A stretch of 64,000 nt of DNA from an uncultured Bacteroidia bacterium (lineage in GTDB: Bacteria; Bacteroidota; Bacteroidia; Bacteroidales; F082), in the NCBI GenBank assembly GCA_902801625.1, contig CADCJI010000017.1:19292-83291 (forward strand). Direction: 5' to 3'. Shown in pieces: positions 46,262-54,084 of the stretch. How positions within the stretch are numbered: position 1 is the stretch's first letter; the number at the start of each line of letters is the position of its first letter. Position numbers and translations under genes: made by a program. The notes under the pieces are model-generated. The model did no database searches. It saw only the letters and a list, made by a program, of their open reading frames with translations, and was not told the DNA's origin.

Positions 46262-47368
46262 TCATTCCTTCTTCAACGCCATCACTGGGTTCCCCTTAAC
46301 CATAGAAGCGATTTCTTCAAACACTTCTTCGGCCTCATCCTTTCGCAGCCCGAACTTTACGGCAAGCAGAACAGCGTCCGTTTTCTCGGGATCTTTGTAG
46401 TTGCCATTCACGGAAAGGCTGTGGAAGCCACCCAAGCCTTCGCAAGGTAGCACATCGTAGGCAGGAGCCAACTGCCAAACATCATTGCGACGAATGAAAG
46501 CAAAGTTCTTCACATGGTCGTCGCAGTTGCCGATGATGAGGTTGAACGCCATCAGGCGGAACACCTTCCACAGTTCCTTGACGGAATGTGTGAGCTGGCT
46601 GCAAGCCCAGAACAGATGACCGTAATCGGCGGTGGGCAGATGATAATCGAGGTTCATCAGGGCGGAGAGACTGATAACGTGTAGTTTGCCGCCGTCATCG
46701 GTACGGTCGAAGCGCTTTGAGCCGAAGTATTTTCCTTCGAAAAGTCGGGTCTCGGCCATCTCAATGCCACATTCGCGAGCCAGCAGGGAGGTCTCATATT
46801 CGATTCTGCCCACATTGGGCGGGTCGGTGCGGTCGCGGAACTTCACCAACCACTCGGCGCCGTCGTGATGCACAAACACTTTGGGTCTCGTGCCGCCCGA
46901 GGAGCCGCCGCGCCGCCAAGCCTTGTCGAGGTCATCTGAATAGTCGGTACTCAATACCCGCTGCGACTCTTCCGCCATGTGGTCGAGGTCGATGATGACC
47001 TGTTCGTCAACGGTGCTTAGGTTGGGATGGTATTCCAAGGCACCACGACCACGGCTACCGACAAACATCAGTTGCTCCAACAAATCCAACGAAGCCAATG
47101 ACTTGCCTTGCGACCTCAGATAACGGTCGAGCACCAATGCACTCCAGCCGTCAGGCAGGCTGTCGTCGAACACGCCGAAGTTGCCGTCAAAAGGTTTCGC
47201 ATCGGCGGTGAACAACCTCGACTCCAAAGGCAAGTGAAACGGTGAGATGGAAAAGCCGTTCCTGATCCAGTCCGCGTCGTATTCGAACAAAGCGCGACCG
47301 TCTCTGTCCATAGCTATCCGCCCGACTTTACGGGAGCCTAGCGTTACTTCAACTATCTTTTCACTCAT
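46262..47368 (-). CDS. hipA: HipA-type serine/threonine kinase toxin with permease-derived C-terminus
   Basis: A 368-residue protein from ATG 47368 (MSEKIVEVTLGSRKVGRIAM). HipA features: FGVFDDSLPDGWSALVLDR in the N-terminal domain, the P-loop-like GGSSGGTRPKVFV, the ATP-binding lysine in EWLVKFRD, the catalytic NCDDHVKN and the metal-binding DFG-equivalent LAPAYDVLP. HipA toxins phosphorylate a tRNA synthetase and slow growth. The final residues GNPVMALKKE are those of permease C (NPVMALKKE), with 21 identical bases at 46265-46285, replacing the normal end of HipA. The core kinase is intact, so activity is possible. The start overlaps hipB by 8 bp. Confidence 0.9.
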   Translation of the reverse strand: MSEKIVEVTLGSRKVGRIAMDRDGRALFEYDADWIRNGFSISPFHLPLESRLFTADAKPFDGNFGVFDDSLPDGWSALVLDRYLRSQGKSLASLDLLEQLMFVGSRGRGALEYHPNLSTVDEQVIIDLDHMAEESQRVLSTDYSDDLDKAWRRGGSSGGTRPKVFVHHDGAEWLVKFRDRTDPPNVGRIEYETSLLARECGIEMAETRLFEGKYFGSKRFDRTDDGGKLHVISLSALMNLDYHLPTADYGHLFWACSQLTHSVKELWKVFRLMAFNLIIGNCDDHVKNFAFIRRNDVWQLAPAYDVLPCEGLGGFHSLSVNGNYKDPEKTDAVLLAVKFGLRKDEAEEVFEEIASMVKGNPVMALKKE

Positions 47369-47687
47369 TGCGTTTCCCTCGCTTTCTGTTTGTTGTGGTG
47401 GCATCAAGAGCCTCATCCAAAGTGGCGTATTTGTGTGACTCAAACAAACGGTCGAAGTCGTTCAAGGCATCCAAAGCGTAGGCTACATGGAGCAGTCCAT
47501 CCAAGGAAATCATTCCCGTCCGCTCAAAGCGGCGGTAGGTCGCCAAAGGCAATCCCGAGCGCACAGAAAGACCTTCCTGCGTCAGGTTCATCTCCAAACG
47601 GCGTGCTTTCACCCGTTCCGCCAAAGCCATGGCCTTGCCTTCTGGTGAGACAATATCAAACGATAATATATTATTAGTTATATCCAT
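47361..47687 (-). CDS. hipB: HipB-type antitoxin, XRE family DNA-binding protein
   Basis: A 108-residue protein with a helix-turn-helix of the XRE/Cro type at about 25-80 (RVKARRLEMNLTQEGLSVRS then GLPLATYRRFERTG). An Arg/Lys-rich tail (TTTNRKRGKRNE) overlaps the hipA start by 8 bp. It should bind the operator over its own promoter and neutralise HipA by complex formation. A promoter TTTG-22 bp-TATCTTTG lies at the complement of 47722-47755. Start alternatives exist at MALAERVKARR (residue 20). Confidence 0.88.
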   Translation of the reverse strand: MDITNNILSFDIVSPEGKAMALAERVKARRLEMNLTQEGLSVRSGLPLATYRRFERTGMISLDGLLHVAYALDALNDFDRLFESHKYATLDEALDATTTNRKRGKRNE

Positions 47688-47721
47688 TTTTAACCACTAA
47701 ATGATTATATTTTAGCAGTTG

Positions 47722-47755
47722 CAAAGATACAACTATTTTCTGATAATTCAGCAAA
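47722..47755 (-). promoter_or_regulatory. Bacteroidota-type promoter for hipBA
   Basis: TTTG (complement of 47752-47755), 22 bp, TATCTTTG (complement of 47722-47729), 34 bp before the hipB ATG. Confidence 0.6.
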
Positions 47756-47769
47756 AATCATAATTTGTT

Positions 47770-47889
47770 GGGGTTGCTTCGCAAGAAATCATCCAAAAAT
47801 CTATTTCAAAAATCATTCAAAATCATTTTCTTATATTTTTGATAGATTTTCATTTCGATTTTGAAAGATTTCTTGCCGTAGGCAATCCC
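47770..47889. repeat. Inverted-repeat element (MITE-like, about 120 bp)
   Basis: The left end GGGGTTGCTTCGCAAGAAAT and the right end, whose complement reads GGGATTGCCTACGGCAAGAA, are imperfect inverted copies, each with an internal small hairpin. The inside is AT-rich and non-coding. It separates hipBA from permease D. Confidence 0.65.
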
Positions 47890-47896
47890 ATAATAA

Positions 47897-50311
47897 TTAT
47901 TCATTTCGCAAAGATTTCACAGGATTCACCGTAGCCGCTCGCAAACTGCGCAAGGTGACCACCGCAATTGTTACGCCCAAGACAGCCAACAGCGCCAAGG
48001 CGAACACCCAAACATGCAGCGGCACCTGATAGGCGAAGCCCTCCAAATAACGCCGCATGATGACGATGCTCACGGGCACGGCAATCACGAAGCACACCAG
48101 CACAATCTTCACGAAGCGCGAGTTGAACATCGCCAAAATCTGCCCCACCGTGGCGCCATGCACACGACGGATGCCGATTTCCTTGCGGCGGTGCTCCGTC
48201 TCGAACATCACCAAGCCGAACACGCCCATCAGCGAGATGACGATGGCCAAAATGGTGAACAGCGTGACCAACTTCGAGAGGTTTTGCTCCTTTTTGTATT
48301 GGTTCTCAATTGCTTGTTCAAACGGTCTCATCCAAACCGAAAAACCGTCGCCTAATGTCGGGTCGAGGTCGTTGAGAGTTTTTATTGAGCGTTCAATCAA
48401 CGCTTGGGTATCAACGCCGGATTCGGTACGGATAAACAGCCTCATGCACGGACTCCATGGCTCCTTGCCATACACATAAAAGGCAAACGGCCCAATCTTT
48501 TCGCGCAAAGGAGAGAAATTGAAGTCCCTACAAACACCTGCAATCTCGGCAGGGGCATCTTTATGACCCCAGATTCTGTCTTCAGTGGTGATGCCGTACA
48601 TTTTCTGAGCCGTCTCGTTGATGACATAGACTCCGTTTTCCGATTGCTCGTCGGCGGGAGTAAAGTCGCGGCCTTCCACAATGTCAATACCCATAAAACG
48701 CAGGAAGTTCCAAGAAACTGGATAGACCTGCCATGACAGACCCTCAGAATCACTTTTGAACTCGCGGCTCCACGCCATACGGCTGTTGGCCACAAACGGG
48801 CCGTCGCCCCATGCGATGTCCTTGATGTCAGCATCTGTTTTCAACTGATTCTCGACAGTTTCACGGTTGTTGGCGAGTTCCCATGTCACATGCGACTGAA
48901 GCAGGTTTTCTTGATTGAAACCCATGTCGTGATTCATCATGAAATCGCGTTGCTGATGAACAAAAACTGCACAGATAATCAGCACGATGCTCACGGTGAA
49001 CTGCAAGCCCAAGCCTATCAAGCCGATGCGGAAAGCCTTGCCTTTCTGCGTGGTGCCGAGTGTGCCTTTCAAGGCAAAAGCGGGATTGAACGAGGTGGAG
49101 AACAAGGCCGGATAGAGGCTGGCCAACACCGAAATGAGCAAGGCGATACCGACGGTCAAAGCGGCAATACCCAAGTTTTGGCCGAAGTTCAACGGTGTTT
49201 CAATCAGTGCAGCCAAGGTGGATTGCCTGAACAGTGTAACCACAGCCGCCGCCAGACCCAAGGCAATGACCACCATCAGCACCGACTCGCCTACCGATGA
49301 CATTACCAACTGGAAACGACTGCTGCCCAATATCTTGCGGGTGTTGATGCTCTTTAGGCGCAGCGGCACCATGGCGAAGAAAAAGTTGATGTAGTTGATG
49401 AAGGCGATGAGCATCACGAAAATGGCGATGACAAGCAAGGTGATGGTCGTGGTGCGATTGCCCGACTTGCCCGGATGCCCGACATTATCGGCAAAATAAT
49501 TGTCCGTCAACTTCATAAGATGAGGTGACATCATTTTTTTATATTCCTCAATATCCGCTGCTTTTTCTTCGGTCAAATCGCTTTCGTCAATGTCGAGTTT
49601 TGTCTTAAAAAGGTCAAAGGCGACTTGGTGTGCAATTTCATCGAACTCTTTTGGGTCAGCACCTTCAGCGAGTTTTATGAAATAATTCCAGCCCCATTGG
49701 GTCCAATCGCTCATACCTGCATCACCCAGATTCAGAATAAAGTCGATGGAGGAAAGGTCGCTGTTGACAGGCATATCCTTGTAGATGGCCGCTACCGTGG
49801 CATCTGTCCAGTTCCAGGAGCCATATTGGAAATGGTCGCCCACCTGCAAGCCCAAGCGTTTGGCCGCTGACTCGGACATAACCGCATCCGTGTAACTAAT
49901 CCAATTATCCAAATTGCCGGCAACAAGTTCAAACCCAAACACTTCGATGGCGGGCTTGGAGAAACTGGTGACTCTCAATTCGACCGACGACTGTTCTTCG
50001 CCCAAGCGTACGGAAACTTCGTTGCTCCCTAAATTGGCAGCGCAGCCGCCCGCCTCAACGCTAGGGACAGCAGCAATGACCGCTTCCGACATCTGACGAT
50101 TGACGTATGTCGAATAAACATTGTTTGAAAACCGGTCAGGCATGGTAAGGACATAAATCCTGTCGCTGTCTTTGAGCGCCTTGTTGTAGGTGAAGTCGTG
50201 GTGCACCTGCACAAGGATGATGTAGAGTGCGGCGAAGGCTGCCGTCAAGCCCAAGATATTCAGGATGGAAGACACAAGGGAGGTCTTGCCTTTTTTATAG
50301 ATTCGAGCCAT
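47897..50311 (-). CDS. FtsX/MacB-like ABC transporter permease (D)
   Basis: An 804-residue protein of a second permease subfamily (start MARIYKKGKTSLVSSILNIL, end TVNPVKSLRNE). It has an N-terminal membrane helix, a periplasmic domain (about 45-285), a central membrane cluster with TTTITLLVIAIFVMLIAFIN and NTRKILGSSRFQLVMSSVGE, a second periplasmic domain and a C-terminal cluster with FETEHRRKEIGIRRVHGATV. It is nearly identical to its upstream neighbour (permease E) in both membrane parts but divergent in the periplasmic domains. It is co-transcribed with E across a 65-bp gap containing a palindrome. Confidence 0.92.
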   Translation of the reverse strand: MARIYKKGKTSLVSSILNILGLTAAFAALYIILVQVHHDFTYNKALKDSDRIYVLTMPDRFSNNVYSTYVNRQMSEAVIAAVPSVEAGGCAANLGSNEVSVRLGEEQSSVELRVTSFSKPAIEVFGFELVAGNLDNWISYTDAVMSESAAKRLGLQVGDHFQYGSWNWTDATVAAIYKDMPVNSDLSSIDFILNLGDAGMSDWTQWGWNYFIKLAEGADPKEFDEIAHQVAFDLFKTKLDIDESDLTEEKAADIEEYKKMMSPHLMKLTDNYFADNVGHPGKSGNRTTTITLLVIAIFVMLIAFINYINFFFAMVPLRLKSINTRKILGSSRFQLVMSSVGESVLMVVIALGLAAAVVTLFRQSTLAALIETPLNFGQNLGIAALTVGIALLISVLASLYPALFSTSFNPAFALKGTLGTTQKGKAFRIGLIGLGLQFTVSIVLIICAVFVHQQRDFMMNHDMGFNQENLLQSHVTWELANNRETVENQLKTDADIKDIAWGDGPFVANSRMAWSREFKSDSEGLSWQVYPVSWNFLRFMGIDIVEGRDFTPADEQSENGVYVINETAQKMYGITTEDRIWGHKDAPAEIAGVCRDFNFSPLREKIGPFAFYVYGKEPWSPCMRLFIRTESGVDTQALIERSIKTLNDLDPTLGDGFSVWMRPFEQAIENQYKKEQNLSKLVTLFTILAIVISLMGVFGLVMFETEHRRKEIGIRRVHGATVGQILAMFNSRFVKIVLVCFVIAVPVSIVIMRRYLEGFAYQVPLHVWVFALALLAVLGVTIAVVTLRSLRAATVNPVKSLRNE

Positions 50312-50345
50312 GTGTTGTTGAATTGTTGATTGTTGAATTGTTTAA

Positions 50346-50374
50346 TTGTAGGGACGCATTATGCGTTCCTACAA
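50346..50374. repeat. 29-bp imperfect palindrome between permeases E and D
   Basis: TTGTAGGGACGCA-TTA-TGCGTTCCTACAA, 12 of 13 pairs. It starts 2 bp past the permease E stop and precedes the leader of D. It is related in form to the palindrome at 28655-28682. Confidence 0.75.
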
Positions 50375-50376
50375 GA

Positions 50377-52740
50377 TCATTCATTACGTAAGGATTTCAC
50401 TGGATTCACCGTAGCGGCCCGCAAACTGCGCAAGGTGACCACCGCAATTGTAACCGCCAAAACCGCCAACAGCGCCAAGACAAACACCCAGACATGCAGC
50501 GGCACCTGATAGGCAAAGCCTTCCAAATAACGCCGCATGATGACAATGCTCACCGGCACGGCAACCACGAAACACACCAGCACAATCTTCACGAAGCGCG
50601 AGTTGAACATCGCCAAAACCTGCCCCACCGTGGCACCATGCACACGACGGATGCCGATTTCCTTACGGCGGTGCTCCGTCTCGAACATCACCAAGCCGAA
50701 CACACCCATCAGCGAGATGACGATGGCCAAAATCGTGAACAGAGTGACCAACTTCGAAAGGTTTTGCTCCTTTTTGTATTGGTTCTCAATCGATTCTGAG
50801 AAAGGCCACACCTCGTATGATATTTCGTTGCCCATATTGGGGTCAAGGTCGTTGAGGGTATTCCTTATGCGCTCCATCAGGGCGGGGACATCCACACCAG
50901 CCTCGGTACGGATATACAGCCTACTGCAAATATGCCACGGATCTTTGCCATAAACATAGAATGCAAAAGGTCTAATGTCTTGACGCAACGAAGCAAAGTT
51001 GAAGTCCTTACAGAAACCGGCAATCTCAGCGACTTGGCTATCATGCCCTCCAATCTGGTCTTCGAGGGTGATTTGATATACGTCCCGTGCAGTTTCGTTG
51101 AAGATATAAGTACCCGTAGAATGCTCATCGGCTTCCGTGAAATCGCGACCTTCCACGATGTCGATGCCCATGAAACGGAGGAAGTTCCACGAAACGGGAT
51201 AGACGTCCCAACCGGCATCCTCGCCCCGCACTGTGCGGCCCCATTGCATCCGATAATCATTTACGAAAGGCCCATCACCCCATGCGATGTCCTTGATGGC
51301 CGCATCGGCCAACAACTGACTCTCAACGACTTGGCGGTTGGTGGCAAGGTCCCACGACACCTGCGACTGCAAAAGACATTCTTGGTTGAAACCCATTTCG
51401 TGATTCATCATGAAACGACGTTGCTCGGAGACGAATATCGCGCAGATAATCAAGACGATGGAAACGGTGAACTGCAAACCAATCAAGCCGATGCGGAATG
51501 CCTTGCCCTTCTGTGTAGTGCCGAGGGTGCCTTTCAAGGCAAAAGCGGGGTTGAACGAGGTGGCGAACAAGGCTGGATAGAGGCTGGCGACCACCGAGAT
51601 AAGCAACGCCAAACCAATGGTCAAAGCCACGACACCCCAGTTTTGGCCGAAATCGAGAGAAGTGTCAATCATCGAGGCCAAGGTGGATTGCCTGAACAAG
51701 GTGACTACAGCCACCGCCAAACCCAAGGCAATGACCACCATCAGCACCGATTCGCCCACCGACGACATCACCAACTGGAAACGACTGCTGCCCAATATCT
51801 TGCGTGTGTTGATGCTCCGCAGGCGCAACGGCACCATGGCGAAGAAGAAATTGATGTAGTTGATGAAAGCGATGAGTACTACAAAAATGGCGATGACGAG
51901 CAAAGTGATTGTTGTGGTTCTGTTGCCCGCCTTTCCAGGGGCATAATAGGAATTGCTGTCGAAGTACATATCGGTCAGCCGCACGGGGTAAAGCCCGAAC
52001 TTGACATCATCATCCGTAACCTCAGTGCCACCATTCACCTCACTGAAAAACTGTTTGACCACCGGCATTGCCACTTCGGTAATCGCCTTGGGGTCAGCAC
52101 CTTTACGAAGTTTCATAAAATAGTTGAACGAAAACTCCTTCCAGTCGTCGAGGCTATTATCACCCATATCGGCAAGCATTTCGAAAGAGGAAAGGTCGCT
52201 GTGCTTCGGCATGTCTTTATAGATGGCCACGATGGATATTCCCTGCCACGCAGATCCATCATAATACTTCATCACATCACCCACTTGGACTCCAAGGCGT
52301 TTTGCCGCTGATTCCGAAAGGGCGAAGCCAGTGCCTGTCAGATCATCCCAGTTGCCAGCCACCAGTTCGAAACCGAACACATCGCGAGCGCCTTTGTTCA
52401 TGGCAGATATCGAGATGGACACAGGGGATTGATCATCGCTTACCCGAACCGCGATAGGATTGCCCGTGATTTTACCACATCCGCCAGCTTCAATATCGGG
52501 AGAAGCGCTAATGACATACTCTCCCATAGGACGGTTCATATAAGAGGAGTATTCACTTTGATTGATTTCTTTCTTTGTAAGGACATAAATCTGGTCGCTG
52601 TCTTTGAGCGCCTTGTTGTAGGTGAGGTCGTGGTGTACCTGCACGAGAATGATATAGAGCGCGGCGAAGGCTGCCGTCAAGCCCAAGATGTTCAGGATGG
52701 AAGACACGAGGGAGGTCTTGCCTTTTTTATAGATTCTCAT
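50377..52740 (-). CDS. FtsX/MacB-like ABC transporter permease (E)
   Basis: A 787-residue paralogue of permease D (start MRIYKKGKTSLVSSILNILG, end TVNPVKSLRNE) with the same two-cluster architecture. The membrane regions match D almost residue for residue, while the first periplasmic domain (about 70-260) and the second (about 440-620) differ at many sites. It should be transcribed from the sigma-54 promoter of the DUF2807 gene upstream, since only a CAATTCAACAATT leader and no promoter motif lies in the 155 bp before it. Confidence 0.92.
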   Translation of the reverse strand: MRIYKKGKTSLVSSILNILGLTAAFAALYIILVQVHHDLTYNKALKDSDQIYVLTKKEINQSEYSSYMNRPMGEYVISASPDIEAGGCGKITGNPIAVRVSDDQSPVSISISAMNKGARDVFGFELVAGNWDDLTGTGFALSESAAKRLGVQVGDVMKYYDGSAWQGISIVAIYKDMPKHSDLSSFEMLADMGDNSLDDWKEFSFNYFMKLRKGADPKAITEVAMPVVKQFFSEVNGGTEVTDDDVKFGLYPVRLTDMYFDSNSYYAPGKAGNRTTTITLLVIAIFVVLIAFINYINFFFAMVPLRLRSINTRKILGSSRFQLVMSSVGESVLMVVIALGLAVAVVTLFRQSTLASMIDTSLDFGQNWGVVALTIGLALLISVVASLYPALFATSFNPAFALKGTLGTTQKGKAFRIGLIGLQFTVSIVLIICAIFVSEQRRFMMNHEMGFNQECLLQSQVSWDLATNRQVVESQLLADAAIKDIAWGDGPFVNDYRMQWGRTVRGEDAGWDVYPVSWNFLRFMGIDIVEGRDFTEADEHSTGTYIFNETARDVYQITLEDQIGGHDSQVAEIAGFCKDFNFASLRQDIRPFAFYVYGKDPWHICSRLYIRTEAGVDVPALMERIRNTLNDLDPNMGNEISYEVWPFSESIENQYKKEQNLSKLVTLFTILAIVISLMGVFGLVMFETEHRRKEIGIRRVHGATVGQVLAMFNSRFVKIVLVCFVVAVPVSIVIMRRYLEGFAYQVPLHVWVFVLALLAVLAVTIAVVTLRSLRAATVNPVKSLRNE

Positions 52741-52895
52741 GATGTTGAATTGTTGATTGTTGAATTGTTTAATTGTTGTCTAAACGAACAAGTCTTTTGT
52801 ATATTTTCTCCGCTTTTTCAAGTCCGAAGAACTTTACCAATTTTTCGAAAAGCGTTTGGTTGATTTTTGTTTTATTACGGTTTTTCATCACTACT

Positions 52896-53797
52896 TTATT
52901 TCTTGCAGTTTTCTGTTCCCCAGATTTTATTGATCTTGCCGCCTACTACGGTGCCTACCGCCTTGACATCGCCTGGGTAAGCGATACTGCCCGTGCCCGC
53001 AACGCTGTGCCCGCAACGCTGTAGTTCATCAATTCCATCTGGCAGTGTGCCTCAATGGAGCCCGAACCCGCCACAGTAAGGTTCGCTTTTTTCACCTTAC
53101 CATCCTTGATAATGACATCGCCTGAGCCAGCGACACTTGAATGCAGGCGTTCGGCTTGGAGGTGCTCACAAACCATCTTCCCCGATCCAGCGATACTTAT
53201 ATCCATGTAGTCAGCATGGAACTCTTTACTCAACACATTTCCCGAGCCCGCAACATCCACATCAAAATCATGGATGTTTGCTGTTTTCTCGAAAACCACA
53301 TCGCCCGAACCCGTCAATTTGATTTTCAACTCTTTGGCTTCATACGGCGTAACGAAATTAAAGTCACCGCTACCCATTATACTGATTTCCTCCAAAGTCG
53401 GGGCGGTGAGCTCGATGAGGAACTTCGTCGGCTTCACGTCGGATTGCTGAAACGTCTTGACCATCTCGACCCTTAAGCAATCGCCTTTCTGATAAATGTC
53501 GACCCACTCGAAAAGGTTCTCGTCGAGGGTCACGCGGCAGGAGTAGTTGTCCGCCACTTTGTAGTTTACCGTTGCGGGCAATATCATGCTGATTTCCTTG
53601 AACGCCGCCACATCGATGTCGCGCATGACGATGTTGCCGTTGCCTTCCACAACGTTTTTTTGCATGTACACGGTAATGGTTTTGTTACCTTTCCCATCGA
53701 TAACGGTATCAGTCTTCCATACCTTGTTGTTTTGCGCCTCAGCGCACAGCACCGCCATAACAATTAGCAGTGCGGTCAAAAATGATTTCTTTGCCAT
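52896..53797 (-). pseudogene. DUF2807 (GIN-domain) secreted protein, frameshifted by a 14-bp tandem duplication
   Basis: Signal peptide MAKKSFLTALLIVMAVLCAEA, then a beta-helical DUF2807 adhesin-like domain (about 60-260) made of repeated SGSGDV / AGSGNV / AGSGKM turns typical of the family. The reading frame ends early at 52955 with an out-of-family tail LRARAVSLTQAMSRR. The cause is visible: a 14-bp unit occurs twice in tandem at 52993-53006 and 53007-53020. With one copy removed the frame runs on as GSIAYPGDVKAVGTVVGGKI...TENCKK to TAA at 52896-52898, a normal GIN end. The truncated protein loses about 30 residues and may still fold. It is the first gene of a sigma-54 operon with permeases E and D. 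Confidence 0.85.
52993..53020. repeat. 14-bp perfect tandem duplication inside the DUF2807 gene
   Basis: GTGCCCGCAACGCT occurs twice without a gap on the + strand. Fourteen is not a multiple of three, so the frame is shifted. Confidence 0.95.
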
Positions 53798-53835
53798 AGC
53801 TTTACAGTTTTACAATTTTACTGCCAATAAGCATG

Positions 53836-53850
53836 GCAATCGCTGTGCCA
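53836..53850 (-). promoter_or_regulatory. Sigma-54 promoter of the DUF2807-permease operon
   Basis: TGGCACAGCGATTGC on the minus strand is a full match to the sigma-54 consensus TGGCAC-N5-TTGC, 38 bp before the ATG. Confidence 0.88.
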
Positions 53851-53904
53851 AAATTGTAAACAATTAAAAACCAATAAAATACAAAAATAGCGTTTTACAA
53901 AAAG

Positions 53905-53942
53905 TGTAAAGTTTCTTTACAGTGGTGTAAAGAAACTTTACA
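53905..53942 (-). promoter_or_regulatory. Twin-palindrome activator site (UAS) for the DUF2807 operon
   Basis: TGTAAAGTTTCTTTACA (53905-53921) and TGTAAAGAAACTTTACA (53926-53942), 21 bp centre to centre, about 55 bp above the -24 element. Confidence 0.87.
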
Positions 53943-53991
53943 GTGGCTAATCCACTTTTGGATCGAAATTGTTCATCTTTTTTTCTGTTTG

Positions 53992-54022
53992 TTTGGAGGT
54001 TTATGGAAAAGTCGTACCTTTG
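53992..54022 (+). promoter_or_regulatory. Bacteroidota-type promoter for ATPase (3)
   Basis: TTTG at 53992-53995, exactly 19 bp, TACCTTTG at 54015-54022. A perfect inverted repeat TACTGCAAAAA / TTTTTGCAGTA (54023-54033 and 54053-54063) starts at the next base and may be an operator or leader hairpin. Confidence 0.75.
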
Positions 54023-54084
54023 TACTGCAAAAAAGGTCGAATAGTGCGACTATTTTTGCAGTAAAATGCATAAAAAGAAATGCT

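Noticed and set aside
50932-52311. Open frame of 459 codons on the + strand
   Set aside because: Antisense to permease E, with similar shadow frames opposite permease D; no signal, domain or promoter.
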